64,000 nt of DNA from contig NZ_LT732540.1 in NCBI RefSeq assembly GCF_900155635.1, positions 501,551 through 565,550 on the forward strand, written 5' to 3'. Under the pieces are notes generated by a model. That model made no database searches and was not told the origin of the DNA. It saw nothing but the letters and a program-made list of their open reading frames with translations. The translations under genes and the position numbers were made by a program. The DNA is from Olsenella urininfantis. Its GTDB lineage: Bacteria > Actinomycetota > Coriobacteriia > Coriobacteriales > Atopobiaceae. Positions 18,058-26,886 of the stretch are shown one piece after another. The first letter of the stretch is position 1. Each line of letters starts with the position of its first letter.

Positions 18058-18084
18058 CTGTCGTCCCGACGTTGCTGTGCTAGT

Positions 18085-18102
18085 ATAGAACGGACGTTCT
18101 AT
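18085..18102. promoter_or_regulatory. LexA-type SOS box upstream of ruvCAB
   Basis: The core GAAC-GGAC-GTTC (18088-18099) sits in a longer dyad, ATAGAAC....GTTCTAT, and matches the Gram-positive/actinobacterial LexA operator form GAAC-N4-GTTC. It lies 33 bases before the ruvC start, the right place to block transcription. The adjacent TAGTAT (18081-18086) could be the -10 element. Confidence 0.7.
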
Positions 18103-18134
18103 TAATCTGCTTGAAGGGCATCTCGGGAGGGCTC

Positions 18135-18782
18135 TTGGTCATACTCGGCATAGACCCGGGGCTTGCCAACACGGGCTGGGGCATAGTGGAGACGCGAGGG
18201 TCACTCTGCAGGGCCCGTGCCTATGGCTGTGTTAGCACCGCTTCCTCTGATCCGCTTGACCGGCGCCTGGGCAAGATCTACGCAGAGATTGCGCGGGCGA
18301 TCCAGAGCTACCAGCCGTCGCAGCTTGCCATAGAGAAGATTTTCTTCGGGGAGAACACGCGCTCTGCCATCGCCACGGCGCATGCCAGGGGGGCGGCCAT
18401 AGTCGCCTGCGCCCAGGCGGGCCTGGAGGTGGGGGAGTACACCCCCATGCAGATAAAGCAGGCCGTGGTGGGCACGGGCTCCGCAGACAAGCGCCAGGTC
18501 ATCTACATGGTGCGCAATGTCCTGCAGCTCGACCATGAGCCGCGGCCCGATCACTGCGCGGACGCCCTTGCCGCGGCCATCTGCCACGCAAACCTTACGC
18601 GCACCCAGAGAGTGGCCCGCAACTCTGCCGCGGCTCAGGTGCTCGAGCAGGAGCAGGCCCAGGCGGAGCAGGACCGCATCGAGGCGCGTGACATCACCGC
18701 CGCCGCGACCGCTGCGCATTCCCGCAGGCCCGACGCGGGCGGCATCCTGGCAAGGCGCCAGAGTAGGAGGAACAGCTCGTGA
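18135..18782 (+). CDS. ruvC: Holliday junction resolvase RuvC
   Basis: TTG 18135 is chosen because GGGAGGG ends four bases earlier and the protein then opens directly at the first strand (VILGIDPGLANTGWG). An alternative TTG at 18111 has no ribosome site. The length is 215 residues, with a polar C-terminal tail of about 40 residues beyond the usual end. The catalytic acidic residues are visible: D in GIDPG, E in IEKIFFGEN, and the HEPRPDHCADALA segment near the end. The dimer cuts four-way DNA junctions, guided by RuvAB. The GTGA overlap with ruvA couples translation, and a LexA box lies upstream. Confidence 0.9.
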   Translation: MVILGIDPGLANTGWGIVETRGSLCRARAYGCVSTASSDPLDRRLGKIYAEIARAIQSYQPSQLAIEKIFFGENTRSAIATAHARGAAIVACAQAGLEVGEYTPMQIKQAVVGTGSADKRQVIYMVRNVLQLDHEPRPDHCADALAAAICHANLTRTQRVARNSAAAQVLEQEQAQAEQDRIEARDITAAATAAHSRRPDAGGILARRQSRRNSS

Positions 18783-19411
18783 TAGCGCAGCTTACCGGAA
18801 GCATCGTGGAGCTCTTTTCCGGCCGTGTGGTGCTGGACGTCTCTGGAATGGGGTTTGAGCTGGGCGTGTCCTCGCTCACCTCGGCCCAGCTGCCGGCTGC
18901 AGGAGAGGGGCGTGTCACCCTTCTCACGCGCATGCTGGTCAAGGAGAACGCCGTGGAGCTCTATGGCTTTGCCACGCGAGAGGAGCGTGCTGCCTTCGAC
19001 AGGCTGGTGGACGTCTCGGGGGTGGGGCCCAAGCTCGCCCTTGCCGTTCTCTCGACCTTCGCGCCCGCGACGCTCTACTCCATAGTCGCCGCCCAGGACA
19101 TCAACCTCATGTCGCAGGTGCCAGGTGTTGGCAAGAAGAAGGCCCAGCGCCTGCTGATGGAGCTCAAGGACAGCTTTGCCAAGGACGAGGTCCTCTGCAC
19201 GCTCGCGGGTCTTGCCACCTCCGGGTCCCCCTCCGGTCCCATCGCCCCCGCCCAGGAGGGGGTCATCAAGGAGGCCTCGGCAGCGCTGCTCTCCATGGGC
19301 TTCACGCCCCAGGAGGCCGAGCTTGCGCTTGAGGGCTGCGAGAGGGACGGCTCCCTCAGCCTCGAGAAGGCAATATCCCTTGCCCTGCGTCGCCTGGGGG
19401 GTGCGCTGTAA
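18779..19411 (+). CDS. ruvA: Holliday junction branch-migration protein RuvA
   Basis: GTG 18779 overlaps the ruvC TGA, with GTAGGAGG just upstream. The 210 residues show the RuvA order: OB fold ([20 protein letters not shown]), the two helix-hairpin-helix motifs ([16 protein letters not shown] and [17 protein letters not shown]), and a C-terminal UBA-like domain III ([18 protein letters not shown]) that regulates RuvB. It clamps the junction as a tetramer. The stop codon TAA overlaps the ATG of ruvB (TAATG). Confidence 0.95.
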   Translation: MIAQLTGSIVELFSGRVVLDVSGMGFELGVSSLTSAQLPAAGEGRVTLLTRMLVKENAVELYGFATREERAAFDRLVDVSGVGPKLALAVLSTFAPATLYSIVAAQDINLMSQVPGVGKKKAQRLLMELKDSFAKDEVLCTLAGLATSGSPSGPIAPAQEGVIKEASAALLSMGFTPQEAELALEGCERDGSLSLEKAISLALRRLGGAL

Positions 19412-20469
19412 TGTGGGAGGCGACTGACGAGGACCTCTTCGGCTACGAGGAGATGCGGCGCGCCCAGGGCACGCGCAGCGTCACCGCCGAGCTCACAGGA
19501 GACGATCTTGACGTAGAACACAGCCTGAGGCCCACCACGCTGGACGAGTACTGCGGCCAGGAGCGTGTGAGGGACAACCTGCGCGTGCTCATCTCTGCGG
19601 CACGCGACAGGCATGAGACCCTTGACCACGTGCTCTTCTCGGGCCCTCCGGGCCTGGGCAAGACAACGCTGGCCAACGTCGTGGCAAACGAGATGGGCGC
19701 CCGCCTCAAGACCACCTCGGGCCCAGCTATCGCCCGCACGGGTGACCTCGCTGCCATCCTCACCAACCTCGAGGAGGGTGACGTTCTTTTCGTGGACGAG
19801 ATACATCGCCTCAATCACCAGGTCGAGGAGGTGCTCTATCCCGCCATGGAGGACTTCGTCCTGGACATCGTGATCGGCAAGGGCCCGGCCGCGCGCTCCA
19901 TCAGGCTGGATGTGCCCCACTTCACCCTGGTTGGCGCAACCACGCGCACCGGCCTTCTCACAGGACCCCTTCGTGATCGCTTTGGCATCTCGTACCGCCT
20001 GGACTACTACACCATTGAGGAGCTCTCGCGCATCGTCACGCGCTCCGCCAGCATCCTGGGCGTTCAGATCGATGCTCATGGCGCCGCCGAGATCGCAAGC
20101 AGGTCGCGCGGCACGCCTCGACTGGCAAACCGCCTGCTCAAGCGTGTTCGCGACTACGCTCAGGTGAGGGCCGAGGGATCGGTCAGCTGGGACGTTGCGG
20201 CAGAGGCCCTCGGCTTCTTCGAGATAGACGAGATGGGTCTGGACTGGATGGACAAGAAGATCCTCCTCGCCCTGACCAAGACCTTCCGCGGCCGTCCCGT
20301 GGGGCTCACCACCGTTGCCAGCGCGGTGGGGGAGGACCCGTCAACCCTCGAGGACGTGTATGAGCCCTACCTGCTGCAGCAGGGCCTCATCGTGCGCACG
20401 CCGCAGGGCAGGCAGGCCACCCTGTCCGCGTTCGAGCACATGGGCGTGCCGGCGCCCGCAAACTGCTAG
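19411..20469 (+). CDS. ruvB: Holliday junction branch-migration ATPase RuvB
   Basis: This is a 352-residue AAA+ motor with all landmarks: [14 protein letters not shown], Walker [10 protein letters not shown], Walker [11 protein letters not shown], the sensor GATTRTGLL, the arginine-finger region RDRFGI, and the C-terminal winged helix that binds DNA ([32 protein letters not shown], abridged). It drives branch migration together with RuvA. The start codon shares a base with the ruvA stop, so ruvCAB is a single translationally coupled unit, probably SOS-controlled. Confidence 0.96.
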   Translation: MWEATDEDLFGYEEMRRAQGTRSVTAELTGDDLDVEHSLRPTTLDEYCGQERVRDNLRVLISAARDRHETLDHVLFSGPPGLGKTTLANVVANEMGARLKTTSGPAIARTGDLAAILTNLEEGDVLFVDEIHRLNHQVEEVLYPAMEDFVLDIVIGKGPAARSIRLDVPHFTLVGATTRTGLLTGPLRDRFGISYRLDYYTIEELSRIVTRSASILGVQIDAHGAAEIASRSRGTPRLANRLLKRVRDYAQVRAEGSVSWDVAAEALGFFEIDEMGLDWMDKKILLALTKTFRGRPVGLTTVASAVGEDPSTLEDVYEPYLLQQGLIVRTPQGRQATLSAFEHMGVPAPANC

Positions 20470-20491
20470 CCGCAAGCGTTGGGAGAGTCGC

Positions 20492-20884
20492 ATGCTGCAT
20501 AGGGACTACCTGTTGGACATTATCGAAAAGTTCGTGGAAGGCGTGAGTGCGCCCCTGTCCCGCGCCCTGCTCGAGGGGGACCTTGAGGCGGCGAGGGACG
20601 TGGAGTCTGCCGTCGCGGGCCTTTTGGACCTTGACCCCAGCATAGCCATGGGTCTTGCGCCCAACTCGCTGGTGACCATGATGCTGCTCTCGGGCGTTGG
20701 TGATTCCGTTGCCGCGTACGTGTGCTATGCGCTCAGGCGCCTCGCACAGGCGTACCAGGGGGCGGGAGAGGCTGCCCTGGCCGAGCTCAGGTCCTCTCAG
20801 GCCCAGGCCATCGAGGAGAGCTTTGCCGTTGAACCGGGTCTCGTGCCCGCCGAGTTCGCCAGGCTGGACGTCGGCCTTTCGTAG
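20492..20884 (+). CDS. Small helical protein of unknown function (DUF6483-like opening)
   Basis: This is a 130-residue product from ATG 20492 with GGGAGAG upstream; the longer frame would lie inside ruvB. The opening MLHRDYLLDIIEKFVEGVSAPL and the acidic helical repeats (LEGDLEAARDVESAVAGLLDLDP) resemble DUF6483 proteins, but the match is by eye and weak. It has no signal peptide, membrane helix or catalytic motif. It lies 22 bases after ruvB and may ride on the ruvCAB transcript. Its function is not known. Confidence 0.6.
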   Translation: MLHRDYLLDIIEKFVEGVSAPLSRALLEGDLEAARDVESAVAGLLDLDPSIAMGLAPNSLVTMMLLSGVGDSVAAYVCYALRRLAQAYQGAGEAALAELRSSQAQAIEESFAVEPGLVPAEFARLDVGLS

Positions 20885-21028
20885 CCAACTAAATTCCCTT
20901 GCCAGCGGATTGTTGACCATTCTCACTGGGCAATAGGGTAGAATGACCATCGTTGACCTCACAGGTCACAACGTATCGCGCTCCGGCGCAGTGTTTATGC
21001 CCTTCGGGGCAAGAAAGAAAGGCACGAC

Positions 21029-21232
21029 ATGGCACAGGGTACTGTTAAGTGGTTCAACCCCGACAAGGGCTATGGCTTCATCTCTCGCGAGGATGGCGAC
21101 GACCTGTTCGTCCACTACTCCGAGATTCAGATGGACGGCTTCAAGACCCTGGACGAGGGCATGCCCGTCGAGTTTGACATCACCACCGGCCAGAACGGCA
21201 AGCTCCAGGCTTCCAACGTTCACAAGATGTAA
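21029..21232 (+). CDS. Cold-shock protein (CspA family)
   Basis: This is a 67-residue single OB-fold protein with both RNA-binding motifs: [13 protein letters not shown] (RNP1) and DLFVHYSEI (RNP2). AAAGAAAGG provides the ribosome site. The 144-bp upstream gap (20885-21028) contains TTGACC and TAGAAT elements, but their spacing (20) is too wide for a confident promoter call; a long 5' leader is usual for csp genes. The protein acts as an RNA chaperone and antiterminator. A textbook terminator follows 28 bases after the stop. Confidence 0.95.
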   Translation: MAQGTVKWFNPDKGYGFISREDGDDLFVHYSEIQMDGFKTLDEGMPVEFDITTGQNGKLQASNVHKM

Positions 21233-21260
21233 ATAAGCCTATTTCCATAGAGCTGATTTT

Positions 21261-21287
21261 GGGAGTCGCTTCGGCGGCTCCCTTTTT
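21261..21287 (+). terminator. Rho-independent terminator of csp
   Basis: A 9-bp stem, GGGAGTCGC (21261-21269) with 21274-21282, is capped by a stable UUCG tetraloop and followed directly by TTTTT (21283-21287). Confidence 0.95.
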
Positions 21288-21348
21288 GTGCCGCGACTCC
21301 GCCGTCTCTGCCGACGTGCCTTACGCACCCCCGCCCCATGGTTCGGGT

Positions 21349-21567
21349 GTAGGTGGGCCAACGCGCCACGAGGGACCTCTTGCGGCCGTAAGGCGCGCGT
21401 CTACCCACCTCACGAGGCCTCGTAGGTGGGCCAACGCGCCACGTGAGGCTCTTCTCGGCCAAAACCGCCGCGTCTGCCCACCCGCAGGCGCCCCACGGGT
21501 GGGTCAATCCGCCGTTATTGGTGAACCGGGGTGCGGAGTGGCATGTTCGCCCACCCGGCGGGCCCGT
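21349..21567. repeat. Three-unit dyad array with GGTGGGC heads
   Basis: This occupies most of the 400-bp gap between csp and the first dipeptidase gene. GTAGGTGGGCCAACGCGCC recurs at 21349 and 21422 (73-bp period), with a degenerate third copy near 21495. Each is matched by a downstream inverted arm: CGCGTCTACCCACC (21396-21409), CGCGTCTGCCCACC (21469-21482) and TTCGCCCACCC (about 21545-21555). Each unit can therefore fold as a 60-70-base hairpin. No open reading frame of family type is present. The interior of the units resembles the interior of the arrays at 32.8 and 34.6 kb. Confidence 0.75.
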
Positions 21568-21634
21568 CGAAGGGCCGTGCGGGGCGCCAGCGCGCTACAC
21601 TTCTTGGGCACGGCACACACGAGAGGGGAGAACC

Positions 21635-23065
21635 ATGTCAGAGGAAGAGCTCAAGCGGCGGGTGGACGCCTATGTGGATGAGGTCTGGGAGGACCTCGTC
21701 GAGGACATCCGCTCACTGGTGAAGATCCGCTCCGTAGAGGACAAGTCACAGGCGGCGCCGGGCATGCCCTGGGGACCCGGCAGTCACGAGGCGCTTGCGA
21801 GGGGGCTCGAGATCGCCTCTCGCCTGGGCCTTGAGGCCCATGACTGCGAGGGCTACATAGGCTACGCGGACCTTCCCGGCGTGAGCGAGAAGCAGATTGC
21901 CACCATCGCACACACCGACGTGGTCCCCGAGGGCCTTGGCTGGACCGTTGACCCCTTTGACGTCACGCGCCGCGAGGGTTACCTCATGGGCCGTGGCGTC
22001 CTGGACGACAAGGGCCCCTTCGTGCTCTCGCTCTATGCCGCGCACTTCTTCCAGCGCCAGGTTGCGGCCACGGGCAGGAGGCTGCCCTACACCCTGCGCT
22101 GCATCGTGGGCAGCGAGGAAGAGACCAACATGGAAGACCTGGACTACTACCTTGCCCACCAGCCCATGCCCGCCTTTGCCTTCACCCCGGATGCGGACTT
22201 CCCGCTCATCTGCGGCGAGAAGGGCGTCTACCACGGCCGCTTCATCTCCGCTGACGTCTTTGGCACCTCGGCCGAGAGCCGCATCATCGAGATGGACGGA
22301 GGCACCGTCGCCAATGCCATCCCTGGTCTTGCCAGCGCACTCGTCCGCGCAAAGCTCGAGGAGCTGCCCGCATGCGAGGGGCTGGAGCTGACCGAGGGGC
22401 CTGACGATACGGTCTGCATCACGGCGCACGGCAGGGGCGGGCACGCCTCCCTTCCCGAGGGAACCAAGAACGCCATCGGCATGCTGGTAGACTACCTTCT
22501 TGCCCAGGGCCTCTGCTCTCCTGCGGAGCGAGAGTTCCTGCAGCTCCAGCATGCCCTCTGTGCCTTGGGACACGACGGAAGGGCCCTGGGCATAGCATGC
22601 GCCGACGAGAGGTTCGGCCCCCTCACGGTCATCGGGGGCACGGTGCGCAGCGTGGATGGGCGTCTCGTCCAGACCTGCGACTCGCGCTATCCCAGCGCCA
22701 TAGACGACGCCCAGATTACCCGGGCGCTGGAGGAGCTCGCCGCGGCACACGGTGCCCGCTTCGAGGTGGACGGCGTGAAGCGGCCCTTCTACATCGACCC
22801 GGAGACCCCAGAGATCAGGTGCCTGCTCGCCACCTACGACGAGTACACGGGACGCAGCTCCCAGGCCTTCGTCATTGGCGGTGGGACCTACGCGCGCAAG
22901 TTCGAGAGGGCCTGCGCCTTTGGTCCGCACGAGCCTGCAGAGGAGGTGCCCTCCTGGGTGGGCTTCGAGCATGGTGCCGACGAGGCGGTGAGCGAGGAGA
23001 GCCTGAGGCGCGCGCTCAAGATCTACATCGTGTCCATCGCTCGGCTGATGGAGATCGACTACTAG
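21635..23065 (+). CDS. M20-type dipeptidase (PepV/Sapep-like), first paralogue
   Basis: This is a 476-residue zinc aminodipeptidase-like protein from ATG 21635, after GAGGGGAG. The in-frame extension crosses the dyad array and is rejected. Metal-site landmarks of the M20 family are visible: AHTDVVPEG (H, D), GRGVLDDKGP (D), the EEETNMEDL pair with the catalytic base glutamate, PDADFPLICGEKG, and the C-terminal GGGTYARKF. It should hydrolyse short peptides in the cytoplasm. The gene is clearly homologous along its length to 23928-25340, the other side of a HAD gene. Its TAG shares CTAG with the convergent HAD gene stop. Confidence 0.88.
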   Translation: MSEEELKRRVDAYVDEVWEDLVEDIRSLVKIRSVEDKSQAAPGMPWGPGSHEALARGLEIASRLGLEAHDCEGYIGYADLPGVSEKQIATIAHTDVVPEGLGWTVDPFDVTRREGYLMGRGVLDDKGPFVLSLYAAHFFQRQVAATGRRLPYTLRCIVGSEEETNMEDLDYYLAHQPMPAFAFTPDADFPLICGEKGVYHGRFISADVFGTSAESRIIEMDGGTVANAIPGLASALVRAKLEELPACEGLELTEGPDDTVCITAHGRGGHASLPEGTKNAIGMLVDYLLAQGLCSPAEREFLQLQHALCALGHDGRALGIACADERFGPLTVIGGTVRSVDGRLVQTCDSRYPSAIDDAQITRALEELAAAHGARFEVDGVKRPFYIDPETPEIRCLLATYDEYTGRSSQAFVIGGGTYARKFERACAFGPHEPAEEVPSWVGFEHGADEAVSEESLRRALKIYIVSIARLMEIDY

Positions 23066-23754
23066 GAGAGGGCGCCCTGGCCCTGCCGGCCAAGCGCGTC
23101 TCTCCAGTCTTCCACCCACACGTCGCTGTAGGAGCGCAGCTCGTCTGCGAACTGGGAATGGTCGTTTGCGCGAACGCCGCAGACGGCCATTCCTGCGCTC
23201 TTGGCGGACCTGGCACCAATGTAGACGTCCTCGAAGACCATGCAGTCGGAGGCGCCCACGCCAAGCTGGCGGGCCGCCTCGAGATAGATGTCCGGATGAT
23301 CCTTGGGCCTTGCCACGTCCGTTCCGTGGACCCGCACGTCAAAGAGGGCGTCGAAGCGAACGTGCTGGATAGCGTCCAGCATGTCGGCATCGTTCACGGT
23401 GGCAAGCGCCACCCCGATGCCGTGCTCCCTCAGCGCCCTGATGTAGTTCGCGGCGCCGGGGCGCAGCGTCGCGCTGCTCGCGTAGAGGGCCCTTCCCAGG
23501 CGCTTCCACTCCGCGCAGATGTCGTCCACTCCCTCGTCCAGCCCGAAGCGCTCGATGGTGTAGCGAGCGCCCGCCTTGAACCCCAAAGCCGAGAGGTTCT
23601 GCTGGTAGTCCGCAGTGAAGGGCAGCCCGCGGGAGCTGAGGAAGGCGCGGTCCACCTTGTTCCAGAGGGCGGCGGTGTCGCTGATGGTCCCGTCGAAGTC
23701 GAAGATGGCCGCCTTGAAGCTGGGCGGCCACAGGCTGTGCTGCTTTGGGGGCAC
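23062..23754 (-). CDS. HAD-superfamily phosphatase (beta-phosphoglucomutase/PGP-like)
   Basis: GTG 23754, with GAGGAG about 7 bases upstream, gives 230 residues; the 50-residue upstream extension has no ribosome site. HAD motifs are I, FDFDGTISDT (nucleophile and acid aspartates); II, ALATVNDADM, where the usual threonine is retained; III, the lysine in ARPKDHPDIYL; and IV, MVFEDVYIGARSA. The helical cap lies between motifs I and II, as in subfamily IA phosphatases. It probably dephosphorylates a small phospho-metabolite; the substrate is unknown. It sits between two dipeptidase paralogues on the opposite strand and overlaps the first by the 4-bp CTAG. Confidence 0.85.
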   Translation of the reverse strand: MPPKQHSLWPPSFKAAIFDFDGTISDTAALWNKVDRAFLSSRGLPFTADYQQNLSALGFKAGARYTIERFGLDEGVDDICAEWKRLGRALYASSATLRPGAANYIRALREHGIGVALATVNDADMLDAIQHVRFDALFDVRVHGTDVARPKDHPDIYLEAARQLGVGASDCMVFEDVYIGARSAKSAGMAVCGVRANDHSQFADELRSYSDVWVEDWRDALGRQGQGALS

Positions 23755-23927
23755 GCAGGTCTCCTCTCGCCTGGTTGACTGCGCAAGTCTATCAGAGCCG
23801 AGGGGTCCTCTCTCCGCCCATGCTCCGGCAGGCCCCGCCAGCGGATTGCGCCGCGCGGGGAGGCCTGCGCATGTTAATCTTTCTGCGTTGCAATAATCCT
23901 GCACTTCTATGCGAAAGGACTTTAACC

Positions 23928-25340
23928 ATGGCAGATGAGGAGCTGAAGCAGAGGGTCCACGAGTACGTGGAGGGCATCTGGGAGGACGCCGTCAAGGACA
24001 TCGAGTCCCTGGTTGCCATCCGCTCGGTCGAGGACCTTGACCACGCTGAGCCTGGCAAGCCCTATGGCCCGGCTCCCTACGAGGCCCTGGCAAAGGGCCT
24101 TGAGATCGCCTCTCGCCTGGGCCTCGAGGCCCACGACTGCGAGGGTCGCATCGGATACGCGGATCTTCCCGGCAAGAGCGAGAAGCAGATCGCCATGATT
24201 GCCCACACGGACATAGTCCCCGAGGGAACGGGCTGGACCTTCGACCCCTTCAAGATGACCCGCAAGGACGGCTACCTCATCGGCCGCGGCGTCCTGGACG
24301 ACAAGGGCCCCTTCGTCCTGGAGCTCTACGCCGCCAAGTACTTCGCTGACCAGGTCGCGGCCACCGGCGAGCAGCTGCCCTACACCCTGCGCTGCATCGT
24401 GGGCAACAACGAAGAGACCAACATGGCCGACGTGGAGTGGTACCTCGAGAACTACCCCCAGCCCGAGTTCACCTTCTCTCCCGACGCCGACTTCCCCCTG
24501 ATCTGCGGCGAGAAGGGTGGCTACTCCGCCACCATCACCTCCGGCCAGATCTCTGACGTGATCGTTGACTTCGACGGCGGCACCGTGGGCAACGCGGTTG
24601 CCGGCGAGGCAACGGCCATCGTCCGAGCCGAGCTCCGCACCCTGCCCGCCGCCGAGCGCATCGACGTGGAGCCAGCAGGCGACGGACTGGTGAGGCTTAC
24701 CGCCCATGGCATCGGCGCGCACGCCTCCATGCCCGCCGGCTCAATCAACGCCATCGGCCTCTTGGTGAGCTACCTTTTGGACAATGGCCTCTGCTCCGAT
24801 GCCGAGCGGCGCTTCCTCGAGCTCGAGAGCCTGGTCTTCGCGTCCACCGATGGCTCCACCCTGGGCATCGCCGCCACCGACGAGCTCTTCGACCCTCTCA
24901 CCTGCATCGGCGGCACCATCCGCACCAAGGACGGTCGCTTTGAGCAGACCATCGACTCCCGCTATCCCACCTCCATCACAGGCGAGAAGATCACCGAGCG
25001 CGTGGGCGCCCTCGCCGAGGAGCACGGCTGCACCCTTACTGTAGACCTCGACATGGTGCCCTTCTCAACCGACCCCAGCTCCGATGGCGTCCAGGCGCTG
25101 GTCGGCACCTACAACGAGTACACCGGCCGCCACGACGAGCCCTTCACCATCGGTGGCGGCACCTACGCCCGCCACTTCAAGGCCGGCGGCGCCTTTGGCC
25201 CCAACGACCCCAGCTTCCCCATGCCCGAGTGGGTGGGAGCCGAGCACTCTGCGGACGAGGGCTTCTCGGAGGAGCAGTTCAAGCGTGCCCTCGAGATCTA
25301 CATCGTCTCCGTCTCCCGCCTGATGGAGCTCGAGTTCTAG
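23928..25340 (+). CDS. M20-type dipeptidase (PepV/Sapep-like), second paralogue
   Basis: This has 470 residues from ATG 23928, with AAAGGA ahead. It repeats every landmark of its paralogue: AHTDIVPEG, GRGVLDDKGP, NEETNMADV, PDADFPLICGEKG, HASMPAG and GGGTYARHF. Long blocks (SRLGLEAHDCEG, GRGVLDDKGPFVL) are identical or nearly so between the two, so this is a duplication with later insertion or inversion of the HAD gene. Differences cluster in the lid domain. It has its own upstream region and a hairpin terminator after the stop, so it is transcribed separately from the first copy. Confidence 0.88.
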   Translation: MADEELKQRVHEYVEGIWEDAVKDIESLVAIRSVEDLDHAEPGKPYGPAPYEALAKGLEIASRLGLEAHDCEGRIGYADLPGKSEKQIAMIAHTDIVPEGTGWTFDPFKMTRKDGYLIGRGVLDDKGPFVLELYAAKYFADQVAATGEQLPYTLRCIVGNNEETNMADVEWYLENYPQPEFTFSPDADFPLICGEKGGYSATITSGQISDVIVDFDGGTVGNAVAGEATAIVRAELRTLPAAERIDVEPAGDGLVRLTAHGIGAHASMPAGSINAIGLLVSYLLDNGLCSDAERRFLELESLVFASTDGSTLGIAATDELFDPLTCIGGTIRTKDGRFEQTIDSRYPTSITGEKITERVGALAEEHGCTLTVDLDMVPFSTDPSSDGVQALVGTYNEYTGRHDEPFTIGGGTYARHFKAGGAFGPNDPSFPMPEWVGAEHSADEGFSEEQFKRALEIYIVSVSRLMELEF

Positions 25341-25379
25341 GAGCCGCCATCGACGGAGGCATCACACGCGTTCCCAGCC

Positions 25380-25414
25380 GGGACCCCGCGGGCCGAGGTG
25401 GCCTGCGGGGTCCC
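25380..25414 (+). terminator. Hairpin terminator after second dipeptidase
   Basis: A 15-bp stem, GGGACCCCGCGGGCC (25380-25394), pairs with 25400-25414 with one G-T pair around a 5-base loop. The following GTCGT tract is poor in T, so the hairpin is certain but its termination strength is not. Confidence 0.7.
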
Positions 25415-25568
25415 GTCGTATCCGAACATGGCGTTTGCCAACCCATCCGCCCGCGAATCGCATATCATGCTAGGGACATACGAAACTCTCTATAAAGTCT
25501 CGGCGGTGCCTGCGCTCTGGCGCATGTGGTGTGACGCGCGCACCCGCCAAGTGGCAAGGAGCGGTTCC

Positions 25569-26765
25569 ATGCACAACGTGCGACAGATCTCTGAGGACAG
25601 CTGGTGGCTGGGGGCCTCTGACAGGCGCCTTGAGCTCTTCGAGAACACTTATCCCACGCCTGACGGCATGTCCTACGACAACTACCTCATCATGGACGAG
25701 AAGACCTGTCTTCTCGACGGCATCGACGAGGGCGTCTCGCGCCAGTTCATGGAGAACCTGGAGTTTGTGCTGGGTGGCCGCACCCTGGACTACATGGTCA
25801 TCAACCACATGGAGCCCGACCACTGCGTGGTGATTCCTCAGCTGGTGGAGAGGTACCCCCAGATCAAGCTGGTGGGCACCACCCAGACCTTCAAGATGCT
25901 CGCCCAGTTCTTCGACTTCGACCCCGAGCCCCATGCCGTGAGGGTCAAGGAGGGAGACACGCTCGAGCTGGGCAGGCACACCCTGCGGTTCCTGCTTGCG
26001 CCCATGGTGCACTGGCCCGAGGTGATGGTGACCTTTGACCAGCTCACGCACACCCTCTACTCCGCTGACGCCTTCGGCGAGTTTGGCGCTCTCAGCGGCA
26101 ACATCTTTGCCGACGAGGTTGACTGGGAGCAGGATTGGGCCGACGAGGCCAGGCGCTACTACGTGAACATCGTGGGCAAGTACGGACCCCAGACCCTGGC
26201 CCTGCTCAAGAAGGTCCAGTCCTTGGACATCGCCATGATCTGCCCCCTGCATGGTCACCTCTGGCGCAGGGACTTCCAGCTCATCCTGGACCGCTACGCC
26301 AAGTGGGCAAGCTACACGCCCGAGCTTGACTCGGTTGCCATCTTCTACGGCTCCATCTACGGGGACACCGCCTGCGCCGCCGACATCCTCTCCATGCGCC
26401 TGGCCGAGAGGGGCCTGCGCAACGTGCGCGTCTACGACTGCTCCAAGGCGGACACCTCGGAGCTGGTCTCACGTGCCTTCCAGTACTCCAAGCTGGTCTT
26501 TGCCAGCGCCACCTACAACATGGGCCTCTTCGACAGCACGCGCGTGCTTCTGGAGGACCTCTCGAGCCACGCCCTGCGCAACCGCGTGGTTGGCGTGATG
26601 GAGAACGGCAGCTGGGCCCCCAAGGCGGGTTCTCTGATGCTGGAGCAGCTCGAGGGCATGAGCAACATGACCATCCTGGAGCCTGTGGTGCGTCTCAAGT
26701 CGGGCGTGAAGCAGTCCAACCTGGACGAGATAGAGGCCCTGGCCGACGCGCTGGCCAACGCCTAG
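25569..26765 (+). CDS. fprA: Flavodiiron protein (FprA/ROO family)
   Basis: ATG 25569 follows AAGGAG at 7 bases and gives 398 residues. The N-terminal metallo-beta-lactamase-like domain carries the diiron ligands HMEPDH (H-x-E-x-D-H), MVHWPEVM, SADAFGEFG and PLHGHLW. The C-terminal flavodoxin domain starts VAIFYGSIYGDTACAA, the FMN phosphate loop. Such enzymes reduce oxygen to water or NO to N2O in the cytosol of anaerobes, using rubredoxin or F420H2. No rubredoxin gene is adjacent. It complements the desulfoferrodoxin at 15.7 kb. A 155-base leader precedes the start, and a hairpin terminator follows. Confidence 0.92.
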   Translation: MHNVRQISEDSWWLGASDRRLELFENTYPTPDGMSYDNYLIMDEKTCLLDGIDEGVSRQFMENLEFVLGGRTLDYMVINHMEPDHCVVIPQLVERYPQIKLVGTTQTFKMLAQFFDFDPEPHAVRVKEGDTLELGRHTLRFLLAPMVHWPEVMVTFDQLTHTLYSADAFGEFGALSGNIFADEVDWEQDWADEARRYYVNIVGKYGPQTLALLKKVQSLDIAMICPLHGHLWRRDFQLILDRYAKWASYTPELDSVAIFYGSIYGDTACAADILSMRLAERGLRNVRVYDCSKADTSELVSRAFQYSKLVFASATYNMGLFDSTRVLLEDLSSHALRNRVVGVMENGSWAPKAGSLMLEQLEGMSNMTILEPVVRLKSGVKQSNLDEIEALADALANA

Positions 26766-26795
26766 CCGCAGCCCCCTCCGCCCTGCGCCTTCCGG

Positions 26796-26819
26796 GACCC
26801 GGCCCTCGTGGGTCGGGTC
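26796..26819 (+). terminator. Terminator of the flavodiiron gene
   Basis: A 10-bp stem, GACCCGGCCC (26796-26805), pairs with 26810-26819 with one G-T pair around a TCGT loop and is followed by TTCTGCT. Confidence 0.7.
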
Positions 26820-26886
26820 TTCTGCTAAGTTTGTCTGAACTGACGCTGGCGGCGCCGAAGGAAAGGCGCCCCGAGAGGAGCCCCGC

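Noticed and set aside
20912..20943. TTGACC and TAGAAT as the csp promoter
   Set aside because: The spacer is 20 bases, too wide for a normal promoter; left uncalled.
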